64,000 nt of DNA, taken from NCBI GenBank assembly GCA_016183065.1, contig JACPFF010000026.1, positions 1-64,000 on the forward strand. The letters run 5' to 3'. Position numbers and translations under genes: made by a program. Each line of letters opens with the position of its first letter. Positions within the stretch are counted from its first letter, which is position 1. Below are positions 51,105-59,348 of the stretch, piece by piece. The notes beneath the pieces were generated by a model. The model was given only the letters and a program-made list of their open reading frames with translations. It was not told where the DNA came from and did not search any database. This DNA is from Deltaproteobacteria bacterium (lineage in GTDB: Bacteria > UBA10199 > GCA-002796325 > JACPFF01).

Positions 51105-52119
51105 GGTGCGTGCCTTTCTCGTGTCCGTAGTGCATCGGACGTGTCGGGGTGAAAATCATTGTGCAGAGAGTCGTTCCGAGGCCCGTTGCATGCAGTGCCA
51201 CCGGCTTCTTTGCGCCTCGTCGCAAAACTTCCATCAGGCATCCAATGGCGATATGTGCAGATGTCAGTGCGTATTCCCGAACGTGGTCGTCAATAATAGT
51301 CCGCTTTGTCCGGGGATACGATGTCAGTCGGTCCATGGCCCGGTTCAATGGGGGATTGTTTGTCACAATGAATTCCATATCGTCGGCGGTGAAGCCCGTC
51401 TGAGTGAAGGCCCGTTCATATTCGTGGAGTGACCATTGCACACCCTTTACGGCCAGTGTGCGCAGCGTTTCCAATGGTTCGCGATACCGTCGGCCGCCCT
51501 GGGGAATGCAGCGTGAGGCCACGTAGTGAATGGGGCCACCCTCGCGACTCAGGAGGACGGCGCTCCCAGCATCTCCAAAGATCAGATGGTTGACCACCCG
51601 TGGTTCACCACAATGCGTTGCCACGCAGTCTCCACCAGCCACGATGACCCGATGGATGTCGGGACGGGCGGACATCACATACCACGCGGCTTCAATCGCG
51701 GCGATGCTGGACGCACAATTACGCTGAGTGACATGTGCGACGTAGCGCAGATCCATCATGCCTGTCAGTTCAGCAAGGCGCGATGGCATATTGATCGTAG
51801 TATCCTCGGGCCATGGAATGGCATCATAATAGAGCAAGGCATCGACGGCCGCGGGTGGCAGCGCATTGTTGGCAAGCAATTGCTCAACGGCCATCACGGC
51901 CAGATCCAGTGGGCGCTCGCTGCTCGCGATAGGGACAGAGGCGTACCCTGCGGCGCGATACGATGCGGGATCGAGCGAGGGGGTTGAGACATGATCATAG
52001 TTGGTGTCGAGACGCGTTCCCGCTGCAATGCGGGCCCGTTCGACGGCAATGACCTGTTCAACAGTGTAGCGTTTTGGTGCGGGGACGTACACGCAATCCT
52101 GGATGCCGATAGCGGCCAT
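51097..52119 (-). CDS. KAS III-like 3-oxoacyl-ACP synthase with catalytic cysteine
   Basis: 340 residues from the ATG at 52119 with AGGAGG four bases upstream. The nucleophile Cys sits in HVTQRNCASSIAAIEAAW. Other fold markers: VIVAGGDCVATHCGEPRVVN, LIFGDAGSAVLLSREGGPIH. The catalytic His position appears changed (FIVTNNPPLNRAMDRL), so the decarboxylating condensation mechanism may differ; SAHIAIGCLMEVL marks the last region. It overlaps the ACP gene by eight bases, an arrangement that pairs a carrier with its condensing enzyme. It is the closest to ordinary FabH of the three KAS-fold proteins here. Confidence 0.82.
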   Translation of the reverse strand: MAAIGIQDCVYVPAPKRYTVEQVIAVERARIAAGTRLDTNYDHVSTPSLDPASYRAAGYASVPIASSERPLDLAVMAVEQLLANNALPPAAVDALLYYDAIPWPEDTTINMPSRLAELTGMMDLRYVAHVTQRNCASSIAAIEAAWYVMSARPDIHRVIVAGGDCVATHCGEPRVVNHLIFGDAGSAVLLSREGGPIHYVASRCIPQGGRRYREPLETLRTLAVKGVQWSLHEYERAFTQTGFTADDMEFIVTNNPPLNRAMDRLTSYPRTKRTIIDDHVREYALTSAHIAIGCLMEVLRRGAKKPVALHATGLGTTLCTMIFTPTRPMHYGHEKGTHHE

Positions 52120-52150
52120 CGTTCCTCCTTTCGTGTGCAGAATGAAAATG

Positions 52151-53296
52151 TCAGATACGGAGATGCGTGCAGATATGTTCGCGCTGCATCTCTCCTGTCC
52201 CTTCGAGAATATCAAAGACCTTGGCCGCCCGGTACAATCGTTCGAACAAGTGTCCTTCGACCAATGCCTCTGCGCCAATGATCTCGATGCCGCGAACGGC
52301 CATCCGCATGGCGAATTGTGCCGTGTATGCCTTTGCAATCGAGACGGCGTATTGGGCCGGGAGTCCGGTATCGTGGGCATGAGCGGCCCGTTGACAGAGC
52401 ATCCGTCCTATGTGGATGTCACGTTCCACCTCCGGAAGTGTCTTGCCGTATTCGCTGCGCAATGTGTCGGCAATGGCACGCGCGATTCCCACGCTGATGG
52501 CCGAGACTTCGATGCGAAAAAAGCTCCACGCGGCCGTCGCACCATGGAATCCAGCCAGATAGGCCTTTCTGTCGGGGCCGCAGAGGAGTTGCGATTTGGG
52601 TACAAAGCACTCATCCAGGACGATTTCGGCAATGCCCGCCGCGCCAAGGCCCATCATTTTCTCGACGGTTCCAATCGAAAATCCTGGGGCATCACGGTCG
52701 ACAATGAAGGCACGCAATCCGAATTGTTTCCGGGATGCATCAATCGTCGCAAAGACAATCGTGTAATCCGCGCGGGCCCCATTGGTGATGAAGCACTTTG
52801 TCCCATTGAGGATGTATCCGCCGTCGACCTTGCGGGCGCGGGTCCGCAATGCTGTTGCATCGGATCCGGCATGGCTTTCGGTGATGGCAAATGCGCCCCA
52901 TACATTGCGCTGTGTGCTGAACTTCCGAAAATAGCGCTCACGCTGCGCTTCGGATCCGAATGCGCAGAGCACCGGAAACGTCAGACTTGGGCCCGGCAAC
53001 CCGCAGGTCAAACCGGGATCACCCCACGCGAGCTCCTCGGTCAGCAGAATACTGATCTGCGAGGAGCATTCAATCCGCCGGTCGCTGCCCGGAATCGGTA
53101 CGCCCCCACCATACCTGCAGGGAACGTAGGCAGCGCTCAGAATGTCCGCCCAAGGATGTTCCAGGACTCGCGGGGGGATCTCTCCTGTGCGGTCTGCCAC
53201 TGCTGCCGCAGGCCGGAGGTGCTCTCGCGCAAAACAGCGGGCTTCTTCACGCAACGCCGCGTGCTGTGCAGGTGTCAGTGTGGGTATTGGTGTCAT
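52151..53296 (-). CDS. Acyl-CoA/acyl-ACP dehydrogenase, complete active site
   Basis: 381 residues from the ATG at 53296. All ACAD parts are present: FAD/substrate loop WGAFAITESHAGSDATALRT, GTKCFITNGARADYTIVFAT, and the catalytic Glu in FDILEGTGEMQREH. It uses FAD to form a 2,3-double bond in an acyl thioester, here probably ACP-bound. Its start overlaps the preceding, degenerate ACAD-like gene by about 50 bases. Dehydrogenation of an aminoacyl or acyl-ACP would give an unsaturated intermediate in the pathway (inference). Confidence 0.88.
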   Translation of the reverse strand: MTPIPTLTPAQHAALREEARCFAREHLRPAAAVADRTGEIPPRVLEHPWADILSAAYVPCRYGGGVPIPGSDRRIECSSQISILLTEELAWGDPGLTCGLPGPSLTFPVLCAFGSEAQRERYFRKFSTQRNVWGAFAITESHAGSDATALRTRARKVDGGYILNGTKCFITNGARADYTIVFATIDASRKQFGLRAFIVDRDAPGFSIGTVEKMMGLGAAGIAEIVLDECFVPKSQLLCGPDRKAYLAGFHGATAAWSFFRIEVSAISVGIARAIADTLRSEYGKTLPEVERDIHIGRMLCQRAAHAHDTGLPAQYAVSIAKAYTAQFAMRMAVRGIEIIGAEALVEGHLFERLYRAAKVFDILEGTGEMQREHICTHLRI

Positions 53297-54230
53297 TTGC
53301 AATGATGGCTCCGAGTTCTCGCAACATCGTTTTCAGCACCTGGGCATCACGCATCCATTTTTCGACAGGATGATCCTCGAGATAGCCATGACCACCCAAG
53401 ACCTGTACTGCACCTTCAACAATGTCATCGAGCACAGTACAGAGCAGACATTGTGATTGCCATACCGCACCCGGTGTCTGCGGATGGTGCAACGCATGAT
53501 CAAAACACGCTGTTGCCCGTTCATACCCAATGGCCATATTGGCGAGTTTCTGTGAGACGGCCTGCCACCGGACAATGGCGCGTCCGAATGTCTGACGTTC
53601 ATGGGCATAGGCATGTGCGTATTGAATCGTTGCACGCAGGAGACCGAATGTCACACATTGGTACAACAGACTGATTTCGTCGAGGAAGCTTGCATAGTCG
53701 GATGTGGAGATATTTCCCAGCATCACACGCACCGGTGCGGATTGTGGCGCGAACCATGAAATGCCGCGAAATCCCATATACTGGCGAGTGGCGGCCATGG
53801 TCGTACCTATCAAGAGGAGTTCGTGCCCACTGGCACTCGACCGAATCATATAGCTATCGGCTACCGGTACATTCATCGCCATCACAAATGCGCACGGCTC
53901 ATAGGGGAAAATCGGGGCCGTGACGAGCGGATGCGCTGCCCTCGACTGTAAGGCGCTGTGGATGAGTCCAGCAAACAGACGGAGGGCGATGGCGGCGTCC
54001 CGCTGCCCGACGCACCCGATGATCTGTGCAAGGGCCGCTGCATCACAATATGGGTTGTGATAGAATCCCCCCGAGGCGATGTCGTGCAGGCCCAGTTCAC
54101 TGGCCCGCGCGGCAATTGCTGACCACACGGCTGGATCTCGCTCCATGCGCCGTGACATGGGCGCCACGCATGTCGCGGCAAAGTCTTCAACCGGTGGCAA
54201 CAACGCATTGGTCATTTCATTTGTGCACAT
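53247..54230 (-). CDS. Degenerate acyl-CoA dehydrogenase-like protein
   Basis: 327 residues, about 50 shorter than usual. The C-terminal helical domain is recognisable (AYAHERQTFGRAIVRWQAVS, VQVLGGHGYLEDHPVEKWMR), but the middle beta domain lacks the FALTEP/GSD FAD-substrate motif. The position of the catalytic Glu motif (Y/L-E-G-T) reads VLKTMLRELGAIIAN. It is therefore probably inactive alone and could form a heteromer with the intact ACAD encoded downstream, as known for heteromeric ACADs in bacterial steroid degradation. Confidence 0.75.
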   Translation of the reverse strand: MCTNEMTNALLPPVEDFAATCVAPMSRRMERDPAVWSAIAARASELGLHDIASGGFYHNPYCDAAALAQIIGCVGQRDAAIALRLFAGLIHSALQSRAAHPLVTAPIFPYEPCAFVMAMNVPVADSYMIRSSASGHELLLIGTTMAATRQYMGFRGISWFAPQSAPVRVMLGNISTSDYASFLDEISLLYQCVTFGLLRATIQYAHAYAHERQTFGRAIVRWQAVSQKLANMAIGYERATACFDHALHHPQTPGAVWQSQCLLCTVLDDIVEGAVQVLGGHGYLEDHPVEKWMRDAQVLKTMLRELGAIIANDTNTHTDTCTARGVA

Positions 54231-54242
54231 GGCATTCGTCCC

Positions 54243-55244
54243 TTATTGGTGATATCGCAGACGCAAATCCGCCAATCCGGTCACAGCGCGTACTTTGAAT
54301 GGGGCCGCAGGGTTCGTGGCCACGTCAACGTGGACATCTGACAGGCCACTTTTGATGGTTGGGGCCACGACGGCCCCTTCGGGGAATTCAAGCGTGGAAT
54401 CTGTGGCACCCGCACGAATGTCGACCTCTCCGGACGACGGCATCTGTATCCAGCGGAGAAACAATTCTCCCAGCCCTGTGCGGACCTCGACAGTTGACGA
54501 GCGGATCTCTCCCCAAAGGGTTCCCACGCCAACTTTTACTGCAAGTGGGCCTGCCAGGTTGGTGAGATGGAGTGTCCCTTTGCGCACTTCGGCAGTGATC
54601 GCAAGGCCCGAGGGGACCATGAGACCGACATCCACCTCGCAATCACCAGGATCCAGCACGGCCTTCTCGGTTTTGACAACGATGCTATCTGCTTCCGTCG
54701 TCACTTCGGTTTGGCAGCTTGGACTGCTCTTGCGTGGGTAGGTGCGCAGCTCGATGGTGTCTGTCGCAATACCGGCGACATGTACCACGCCCACATCATG
54801 CCGCACAGTGAGGTGATCGACCTGCACTGCCGGAATCACCCGTGTGATATCGGGTGCCGTACTGGTGTCAAAGACAAAAGCGGCATTTCGACCGGTTGTT
54901 TCTGCGACCTCTGTGGACATGTCGCGCTGTGTGCCGACGAATTGCGTAACGCTTGCGCGAAAAGATGCAACCGCTGCACGCACATTGTGCTCGACGGTGT
55001 GCGCCACACTGGTGGCAGTATTGCGTGCCGTCGCCCATATGGTTTGTTCATCCCAGCGGGAAGCCAATGCTCTGGTCCCGCCAAGCCATTGCATGGCCGT
55101 CTGTACCTCGTCGACCGCTTCAACCACATGGTCAACAAAAGATGCGGCGGTTTGTTGCACGCCAGATGTCACGTCAGCGATGAATCGCTCGATGTAACAT
55201 GCGGGCACATTTGTACTGCTACTGCAGGTGCGTAGGTCTCCCAT
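54243..55244 (-). CDS. DUF4097-like beta-helix protein with N-terminal helical region
   Basis: 333 residues; AAGGAGGTG precedes the ATG at 55244. Residues ~1-130 are helical, without signal peptide, with amphipathic repeats (QQTAASFVDHVVEAVDEVQT). Residues ~140-333 contain the short repeated beta strands of DUF4097-type 'putative adhesin' domains (HLTVRHDVGVVHVAGIATDT, EVRKGTLHLTNLAGPLAVKV, GLADLRLRYHQ). It is paralogous to the secreted protein at 55328. Why a biosynthetic operon carries such proteins is unclear; the structure might bind a membrane or scaffold. Confidence 0.65.
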   Translation of the reverse strand: MGDLRTCSSSTNVPACYIERFIADVTSGVQQTAASFVDHVVEAVDEVQTAMQWLGGTRALASRWDEQTIWATARNTATSVAHTVEHNVRAAVASFRASVTQFVGTQRDMSTEVAETTGRNAAFVFDTSTAPDITRVIPAVQVDHLTVRHDVGVVHVAGIATDTIELRTYPRKSSPSCQTEVTTEADSIVVKTEKAVLDPGDCEVDVGLMVPSGLAITAEVRKGTLHLTNLAGPLAVKVGVGTLWGEIRSSTVEVRTGLGELFLRWIQMPSSGEVDIRAGATDSTLEFPEGAVVAPTIKSGLSDVHVDVATNPAAPFKVRAVTGLADLRLRYHQ

Positions 55245-55327
55245 GAGACACCTCCTTTGGTGTTTGGTCAGGTAAGCAAGTGAATATCGCCATCAGTCAG
55301 CAATACGAACGATGCCGCGGAATGGTG

Positions 55328-56014
55328 TTATGATGACTGCGGATACTGCAGTGTGACGCTGCCAAAACCCACCTTGGCCTGCAGCAAAAACCCCGAGGTG
55401 CTACTGGTTTGTAATGCATTGATAATGCGACCAAAACCTTGCACGAGGTCCGGTCGGATGGTCGTGCCGCGGGGAAAGGTCAATGTTACGACCCCAGCGC
55501 CCGCCTTGATGGCGAGAATTCCGCGCTGTGGCACGTGGCCCCAGACAAGGTCGACGTGGCCCGCGCCCAGCTTGATGTGGGTGTCCTCCGAATCGATGGT
55601 GCCTCGGACATGGCCCGCACCCATGTTAATATGCAATGGCCCCCGGAGATGCGCGAGCTGCACCCTGCTTGCTCCACTGTCGGCACGCACCGCCAGTGTG
55701 CGCGGCATCGTGACCACAAGATCCACCTCACAGCTCAGGCCGGAAAAGAGGGCATGTGCGGTTTTCACGAGCACGGTGTCTCCTTCCGTGCGCACTTTTG
55801 TCAGACAGCTGAGTCCGCCTTTGACCTTCTCTGCCCGCACGTGAATCGTCTCTGTTTCCATTCCTTCGATCCGCACCGTCCCTTCCTCGTGCTTGATCCA
55901 TACGGTTGTCACGCCTGCCTGCGGAACGGTGTGATCCAGCAACACCTCACCGGCACGCGCAAGACTGCTCCACGACAGAGCGCTGATCATGATTGTGACC
56001 ATCAAGTAGAGCAT
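55328..56014 (-). CDS. Secreted DUF4097-type beta-helix protein
   Basis: 228 residues from the ATG at 56014 (GAGGAGG upstream). The signal peptide MLYLMVTIMISALSWSSLAR is followed by repeated strand-turn units: TTVWIKHEEGTVRIEGMETE, ADSGASRVQLAHLRGPLHIN, MGAGHVRGTIDSEDTHIKLG, FGSVTLQYPQSS. This is the DUF4097 layout of parallel beta strands. Similar in order and content to the second half of the protein at 54243. Probably periplasmic or surface-exposed. Confidence 0.7.
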   Translation of the reverse strand: MLYLMVTIMISALSWSSLARAGEVLLDHTVPQAGVTTVWIKHEEGTVRIEGMETETIHVRAEKVKGGLSCLTKVRTEGDTVLVKTAHALFSGLSCEVDLVVTMPRTLAVRADSGASRVQLAHLRGPLHINMGAGHVRGTIDSEDTHIKLGAGHVDLVWGHVPQRGILAIKAGAGVVTLTFPRGTTIRPDLVQGFGRIINALQTSSTSGFLLQAKVGFGSVTLQYPQSS

Positions 56015-56046
56015 ATATACCTCCTCAGTATGCGTACGGCTGCGTC

Positions 56047-56277
56047 CTAAAACGGAACCTCGTTCATCCACTGCATGGCACAGTGCCACCATCCATTATC
56101 GGCCACCACAGGCCAGCCGTCAGTGACCGCCTTCATTGCCTGCGCAACATGACCAATGAGCAGTGCCAATGCAACCACGAAAGTCAGGCCAGGGACAAGG
56201 AAGATCACAAGGTTGATCAGGAGCACGATAAGGATCAACAACATCACGAATAAGCTGATGAATGCCAGGGTTGTCAT
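56047..56277 (-). CDS. Small membrane protein
   Basis: 76 residues from the ATG at 56277, chosen because GGAGGTCCTG lies just upstream; earlier ATGs fall inside the MATE gene. Two helices (MTTLAFISLFVMLLILIVLL and INLVIFLVPGLTFVVALALL) and a short polar, Trp-rich tail. It follows the MATE exporter by 17 bases and may be its accessory subunit. No family recognised. Confidence 0.55.
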   Translation of the reverse strand: MTTLAFISLFVMLLILIVLLINLVIFLVPGLTFVVALALLIGHVAQAMKAVTDGWPVVADNGWWHCAMQWMNEVPF

Positions 56278-56294
56278 CAGGACCTCCATGACGG

Positions 56295-57665
56295 TCATTG
56301 TACGGCGCATTGTGCGACAGCCACGTGCGGTCGTCCAACACGTTGTGATTGCATGAGCCGGCGGTAGGATCGGATGAACCAGATGGCCTCCACTGCATGC
56401 AAGACATGTGACCATGGTAAGATATACCGCAACGCCATTGGCCCCATCACGGGCACGATGATCAGATAGGGAAGTAATCGGCCAAAGACCACGACGATCA
56501 CCAAGGTGATGAGATTGGGATAGGTCTTCCCCGTCCCTTCAAAGGCTCCCTGACCAATAAATCCGAGGGCAAGAAACGGAAATCCGACGACCTCAGACTG
56601 AAAAACGAGAACGGCAAATTCACGGGCCCCGGTGGCATCGGGAGCCAGCAGCGATAAGGCCGGCGCGATTCCACAATAGCAAATGATGACCAGACCTATA
56701 TATGCGAGCACGATAACACGAAATGTGGCGGACACACCATGCCACGCGCGGGCTATTTGTCCGGCCCCAAGGTGCTGACTGACAAAAATGCTTATGCCAA
56801 CACTGATGGCAATGGCGGGGAACAGCGCCATGGTGCGGACTCGTTCAAGAAGACCAAGGGCAGAGAGCGTTTCTGTGCCATAGTGGGAAAAAAATCCGAC
56901 GGTCATTCCGGCCTCGATGGCCCCCAGAAGATTGCCTGCCATTACCGGCACGGCCATCAACAAAAATTGCCGCAGCCATCTCTGAGAAACGGCCATCCAT
57001 CGCGCAGGACGCCCGCGGATGGCCAAGCAACGCATATAGACCGCGGTGCACACTACCGAAATCCACATGGCGACAATCGTCGAAAGTCCGATGCCACTGA
57101 TGGAGAGATGGCCCGACCACAATAACGCGCCTTGGAGCGCGACTTTGGTCCCTATGAACGTCAGGGATCCAACATAGGACGGTGAAGTATGGCCAGTCCC
57201 ACCGCACAGGGCCGCTTGATAGGCCCGAACGCACCAGGGAACGATGCTGGCCACAAAGCACAAGGCATAGAGGGTAAACCCCTTCGAGACTACGGGAGAC
57301 ATGGTGAACACTCGAGGCGCAATCGGGAGCAGGGCAAATCCGCAGACGGTCACGAGGAGGCCCACTCCCACGAGAAGCCCCCATCCCGTATCGCGCACCT
57401 CTGCTAATTGCTGCGGGTCACGCGTTCCCACCGCCCGGCCAATCAGTACGATCAATGGGATACTGAATCCTTCCAGCACCGCATACACGACAAAGAGGCA
57501 GGGCGACAAATAGGTGGCTACCGCAATATAGTCGGCTGTGAGTCTTCCCAAAAAATAGATATCGACCGAGAGCCAGAGGCTATTGATCACCATGCTGGCG
57601 AAAATTGGTGCTGAAAGTCGTGCAATGGCACGACCGATCGGTTGCGTTGTGATATCGTCTCTCAT
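56295..57665 (-). CDS. MATE-family efflux transporter
   Basis: 456 residues from the ATG at 57665, overlapping the hydrolase stop by four bases (ATGA). Twelve helices with the MATE layout: PIGRAIARLSAPIFASMVIN at the start, WLSVDIYFLGRLTADYIAVA, and in the second half PVMAGNLLGAIEAGMTVGFF and FPFLALGFIGQGAFEGTGKT. It exports cationic or amphiphilic small molecules using a proton or sodium gradient; in this operon the substrate is presumably the pathway product. Confidence 0.88.
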   Translation of the reverse strand: MRDDITTQPIGRAIARLSAPIFASMVINSLWLSVDIYFLGRLTADYIAVATYLSPCLFVVYAVLEGFSIPLIVLIGRAVGTRDPQQLAEVRDTGWGLLVGVGLLVTVCGFALLPIAPRVFTMSPVVSKGFTLYALCFVASIVPWCVRAYQAALCGGTGHTSPSYVGSLTFIGTKVALQGALLWSGHLSISGIGLSTIVAMWISVVCTAVYMRCLAIRGRPARWMAVSQRWLRQFLLMAVPVMAGNLLGAIEAGMTVGFFSHYGTETLSALGLLERVRTMALFPAIAISVGISIFVSQHLGAGQIARAWHGVSATFRVIVLAYIGLVIICYCGIAPALSLLAPDATGAREFAVLVFQSEVVGFPFLALGFIGQGAFEGTGKTYPNLITLVIVVVFGRLLPYLIIVPVMGPMALRYILPWSHVLHAVEAIWFIRSYRRLMQSQRVGRPHVAVAQCAVQ

Positions 57666-58597
57666 GGCAGTTGCGTAATGAAATGATCGATAGCGGTCAG
57701 AAAATTTTCGGGTTCCTCTTGGAATGGATTGTGTCCCGAGTGGGAAAATATGATGCGTTGGGCATGGTGTATCGCCTTCCAATAGGTCTCCAGACACGCG
57801 CGATCGACAATGCGATCATGCGTGCCACCGATGACCAACGTCGGACACTCGACACGAAGCAGTTGCGGGGTAATATCCCTCGTCATGACGCTGTGATATT
57901 CGCAGGCTGCGAACAAGGTGTCATCGGCATCCTGCAGACTGTTCGCATCATATTCCCCGGTGCTAAGCGTGCTGCGGATATTGGCCTCCATGGCCGTGCG
58001 AGTGGCATCGTGGTCCCGATAGTACAAACCCGCGATGCGAGCATAATGGAACAACTGTGTAAATCGCGCGAATCCCAATGGGAGTTGAGTAATCCGTGTC
58101 AGGTTGTGCAGGGCCTTGGCATTGTCAGAGAAAAAACCCCGGAGATGGCAGAGGAGATTATACAGCATCTCCGGAAACGAGGCGGGCCCGCACACGTTGA
58201 TCAACGCCCGTGTCCGTCGGGGCATCTGACTGGCAAAGAGCCCGGCGAGCATGCCGCCCCACGAATGTCCCATGACAATCATCGGTGGAAGGGCAAGCTG
58301 CTCATGCATGTGGCACAGGCCCACAAGGAATGCATCCGGATCATGATCCTCGCACGGGATGTCTCGTGGAGAATGTCCACATCCCGGTTGATCCACCCAT
58401 AACACCGTGTAGCGGGCTTCCAAGAGGCGACCACAACAGGCAGAAAAGTATGCACAGTTGTCACCGGGTCCCCCGTGGAGAAATAGGACGACGGGTTGAT
58501 CCGTTGCGTGGCGGACCAGTCGGTAGGCGAATGGTGGACTGGTGCGTGTAAACTCCCACTGAAATCTGTCTTGGGCCCCCTCGATCATGCAAGTCAT
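57662..58597 (-). CDS. Alpha/beta hydrolase (proline iminopeptidase-like, S33)
   Basis: 311 residues from the ATG at 58597 (GAGGA upstream). Oxyanion region VVLFLHGGPGDNCAYFSACC, nucleophile GHSWGGMLAGLFAS, acid IGGTHDRIVD and His in SHSGHNPFQEEPENF complete the triad. HGGPG plus GHSWGG is the S33 aminopeptidase signature, so the natural substrate may be an amide or ester of an amino acid. In this operon it could release the product from the ACP or trim a protecting aminoacyl group, as BtrG/BtrH-type steps do in butirosin (inference). Confidence 0.87.
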   Translation of the reverse strand: MTCMIEGAQDRFQWEFTRTSPPFAYRLVRHATDQPVVLFLHGGPGDNCAYFSACCGRLLEARYTVLWVDQPGCGHSPRDIPCEDHDPDAFLVGLCHMHEQLALPPMIVMGHSWGGMLAGLFASQMPRRTRALINVCGPASFPEMLYNLLCHLRGFFSDNAKALHNLTRITQLPLGFARFTQLFHYARIAGLYYRDHDATRTAMEANIRSTLSTGEYDANSLQDADDTLFAACEYHSVMTRDITPQLLRVECPTLVIGGTHDRIVDRACLETYWKAIHHAQRIIFSHSGHNPFQEEPENFLTAIDHFITQLP

Positions 58598-58611
58598 TGT
58601 CGGCAGTTTCC

Positions 58612-59190
58612 TCAGTGGTCGTGCGTGATCCTGGGGCGGGTAATGCATGCGAGATCCAACCGAATGCGCTTATTATCTAACGAAACACAAATTGTTGCGC
58701 GGTGTTTTCGTTTGGAGAATTTGAGAATCATCCCTTCTTTTCCCTGTAAGGGGCCTGAGATAATATGTACGCGATCGCCCTGTAACTCACCATGGGAGAG
58801 CCCCGCTGTCCCCGTATTGCCGGTTAACGCCTGCAGCAGATCCATTTCATGCGATTGCACGGGAATTAGTGACTCTCCGAGGCGGACAGGGCCATACATA
58901 CTGTCAGGCCTGTTGTCGATCACGTGCCGCAGCACAGTTGGAGCACATTGAATAAATGCGTATCCCGGATAGAGCGGTCGTCGGCGTAACTGAAATGCTC
59001 CCCGATGGTATTCCAGCAACAGACGCATGGGTTGGAATATGCGGATGATTTTTTGCCCGAGACGTTGTCGCAATATCTCCAAGCCCTGTGTTGTGGCCCG
59101 TTGTTGAAACGCCAATGCCCACCATGCCTGTTGTGACTGCGTGTCTATTATGCCCTCTCTTTCATGTGCCGTCATATGTACGACATCCAT
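58612..59190 (-). CDS. Specialised NusG paralogue (RfaH/LoaP-like antiterminator)
   Basis: 192 residues if begun at the ATG at 59190 (AAGG upstream), 187 from 59175. The NGN domain begins QQAWWALAFQQRATTQGLEI and holds RRRPLYPGYAFIQC, and the C-terminal KOW domain is GDRVHIISGPLQGKEGMILK. Family members RfaH, UpxY and LoaP travel with RNA polymerase and prevent termination in long operons; LoaP does so in polyketide clusters of Bacillus. Being the first gene of an ~16 kb operon and directly behind a sigma-54 promoter fits this role well. Housekeeping NusG is normally next to rplK, which is absent here. Confidence 0.88.
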   Translation of the reverse strand: MDVVHMTAHEREGIIDTQSQQAWWALAFQQRATTQGLEILRQRLGQKIIRIFQPMRLLLEYHRGAFQLRRRPLYPGYAFIQCAPTVLRHVIDNRPDSMYGPVRLGESLIPVQSHEMDLLQALTGNTGTAGLSHGELQGDRVHIISGPLQGKEGMILKFSKRKHRATICVSLDNKRIRLDLACITRPRITHDH

Positions 59191-59292
59191 AGACCTTAGA
59201 GTGCGGCCGGGGTTTTTTCTGGATGTGCCATTCGTGCCGTGGTTGCCGTAACAAACGCAGACATGTCGTGACGCAATTCTGATGTTTTGGAT

Positions 59293-59309
59293 TAGCAAGC
59301 ACCGTGCCA
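59293..59309 (-). promoter_or_regulatory. Sigma-54 promoter of the biosynthetic operon
   Basis: On the minus strand: TGGCAC-GGTGC-TTGCTA, an exact match to the -24/-12 consensus with the required five-base spacer. Expected start of transcription is near 59283, giving a leader of about 95 bases before the NusG-like gene. A palindrome 62 bases upstream (59371-59394) is a candidate activator site. Confidence 0.8.
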
Positions 59310-59348
59310 AAAAAGATTGACGAGAAAACGCGGTGAAATGCTTGTTTG

